A stretch of 5,752 nucleotides of DNA from Anoxybacillus sp050480245 (GTDB lineage: Bacteria > Bacillota > Bacilli > Bacillales > Anoxybacillaceae): the NCBI GenBank assembly GCA_050480245.1, contig JBCNEQ010000080.1; one strand, 5' to 3'. Below are positions 5,280 to 5,752 of this stretch, piece by piece. Each line of letters opens with the position of its first letter. The stretch's first letter is position 1. Made by a program: the position numbers and the translations under genes. The notes below the pieces were generated by a model. It was given only the letters and a program-made list of their open reading frames with translations. It searched no databases and was not told the origin of the DNA.

Positions 5280-5752
5280 AAGGAAGTGCTTTTAGGCGTA
5301 TTTGATGGTCTTCCGGGGCTGGAGGAAGCCTTTCGGGCGGTTTATCCGAAAGCTGACGTACAGCGTTGTGTCGTTCACAAAGTCCGTAACACCCTCAGCC
5401 GTGTTCGGAAAAAAGACCAATTCGAAATGGCGGAGGATCTCAAACTGATTTATCGCGCACCGAATAAGAAGATAGCGTTACAGATGTTTCAACAGTTTGA
5501 GTCGAAATGGTCCAGCAAGTACCCGAGAGAAGTCCAATCTTGGGCCAATGAGTTGGATGTCCTCCTTACATTTATGGATTATCCAAGCAGTATTCGAAGT
5601 GTGATTTACACGACGAATGCCATCGAACGAACGATCAAGGAGATTCGGAAACGTCTCAAACCGATGAACAGTTTGAGTAGTTTAGAAGCTGCTGAAAAAG
5701 TCGTGTATTTGACCATCCAAGATTTTAATGGGAAATGGGCAGGGCGAAAGTT
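5280..5752 (+). pseudogene. IS256-family (Mutator-type) transposase, C-terminal part, runs off the window
   Basis: The frame is open from an ATG at 5259, inside the repeat junction, to the edge of the window. Homology to IS256-family transposases begins at about 5280-5283 (KEVLLGVFDGLPGLEEAF). Visible signatures are the second catalytic Asp in VFDGL (codon at 5304), the C-x-x-H motif QRCVVHKVRN, and the catalytic Glu in TTNAIERTIKEIRKRL (codon at 5625). The N-terminal half with the first catalytic Asp is missing, so the protein cannot be active. The C-terminus continues past 5752. It is a 5'-truncated remnant abutting a palindrome rather than an IS end. Confidence 0.85.

Noticed and set aside
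1..5752. CRISPR array, tRNA, rRNA or riboswitch
   Set aside because: No regularly spaced direct repeats, cloverleaf, rRNA-like sequence or known riboswitch core was seen on either strand.

Overview
The window looks like chromosome from a thermophilic Bacillaceae, most likely Geobacillus, Parageobacillus or a close relative. Three things suggest this: a GC-rich N-terminal half of a NiaP/YceI-type nicotinate transporter very close to the Bacillus subtilis family, strong AGGAGG-type ribosome sites, and scattered GTGCCAGGCAC palindromes of a kind I associate from memory with this group. Composition is patchy: AT-rich chemoreceptor and metallopeptidase genes lie next to GC-rich transporter and transposase fragments. 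I read the window as an insertion-sequence graveyard that has collected and broken several genes.

Layout, left to right. Positions 1-18 look like the terminal inverted repeat of an IS1634-type element whose body lies outside the window. Its end coincides with the point where an otherwise open methyl-accepting chemotaxis protein frame begins, so that receptor (to 1418) lacks its first membrane segment and half of its sensor domain. A palindromic repeat and a bidirectional terminator follow. Next comes an apparently intact YgjP/DUF45 zinc-metallopeptidase gene on the minus strand (1565-2293) with its own sigma-A-like promoter. A second, perfect palindrome sits just before an internally deleted 783-bp IS1634-family element (2405-3187). 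That element has intact 17-bp inverted repeats, and its transposase is fused in frame from N-terminus to C-terminus without the catalytic core.

From 3188 to 4344 lies a block with no IS sequence. It holds a two-gene operon, a secreted cysteine-free helical protein (158 aa) and a small acidic helical partner (105 aa), both unrecognised, closed by a strong terminator. After it come a 34-codon ORF and an overlapping (ATGA) start whose frame ends at the presumed left end of an IS3-family element. That IS3 orfA is frameshifted and cut at about 4694, where it meets the truncated niaP-like gene running on the opposite strand (4695-5237). A third, half-lost palindrome sits upstream of the transporter start and joins the C-terminal part of an IS256-family (Mutator) transposase that runs off the right edge.

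Functionally, only the metallopeptidase and the 3305-4114 operon look like complete, expressible host genes. The chemoreceptor, transporter, IS3 and IS256 pieces are remnants. The internally deleted IS1634 element could still be mobilised in trans if a full-length relative is present. The best candidate for undescribed biology is the secreted-protein operon. The best-documented structural story is the set of precise junctions between mobile-element ends, palindromes and broken genes.
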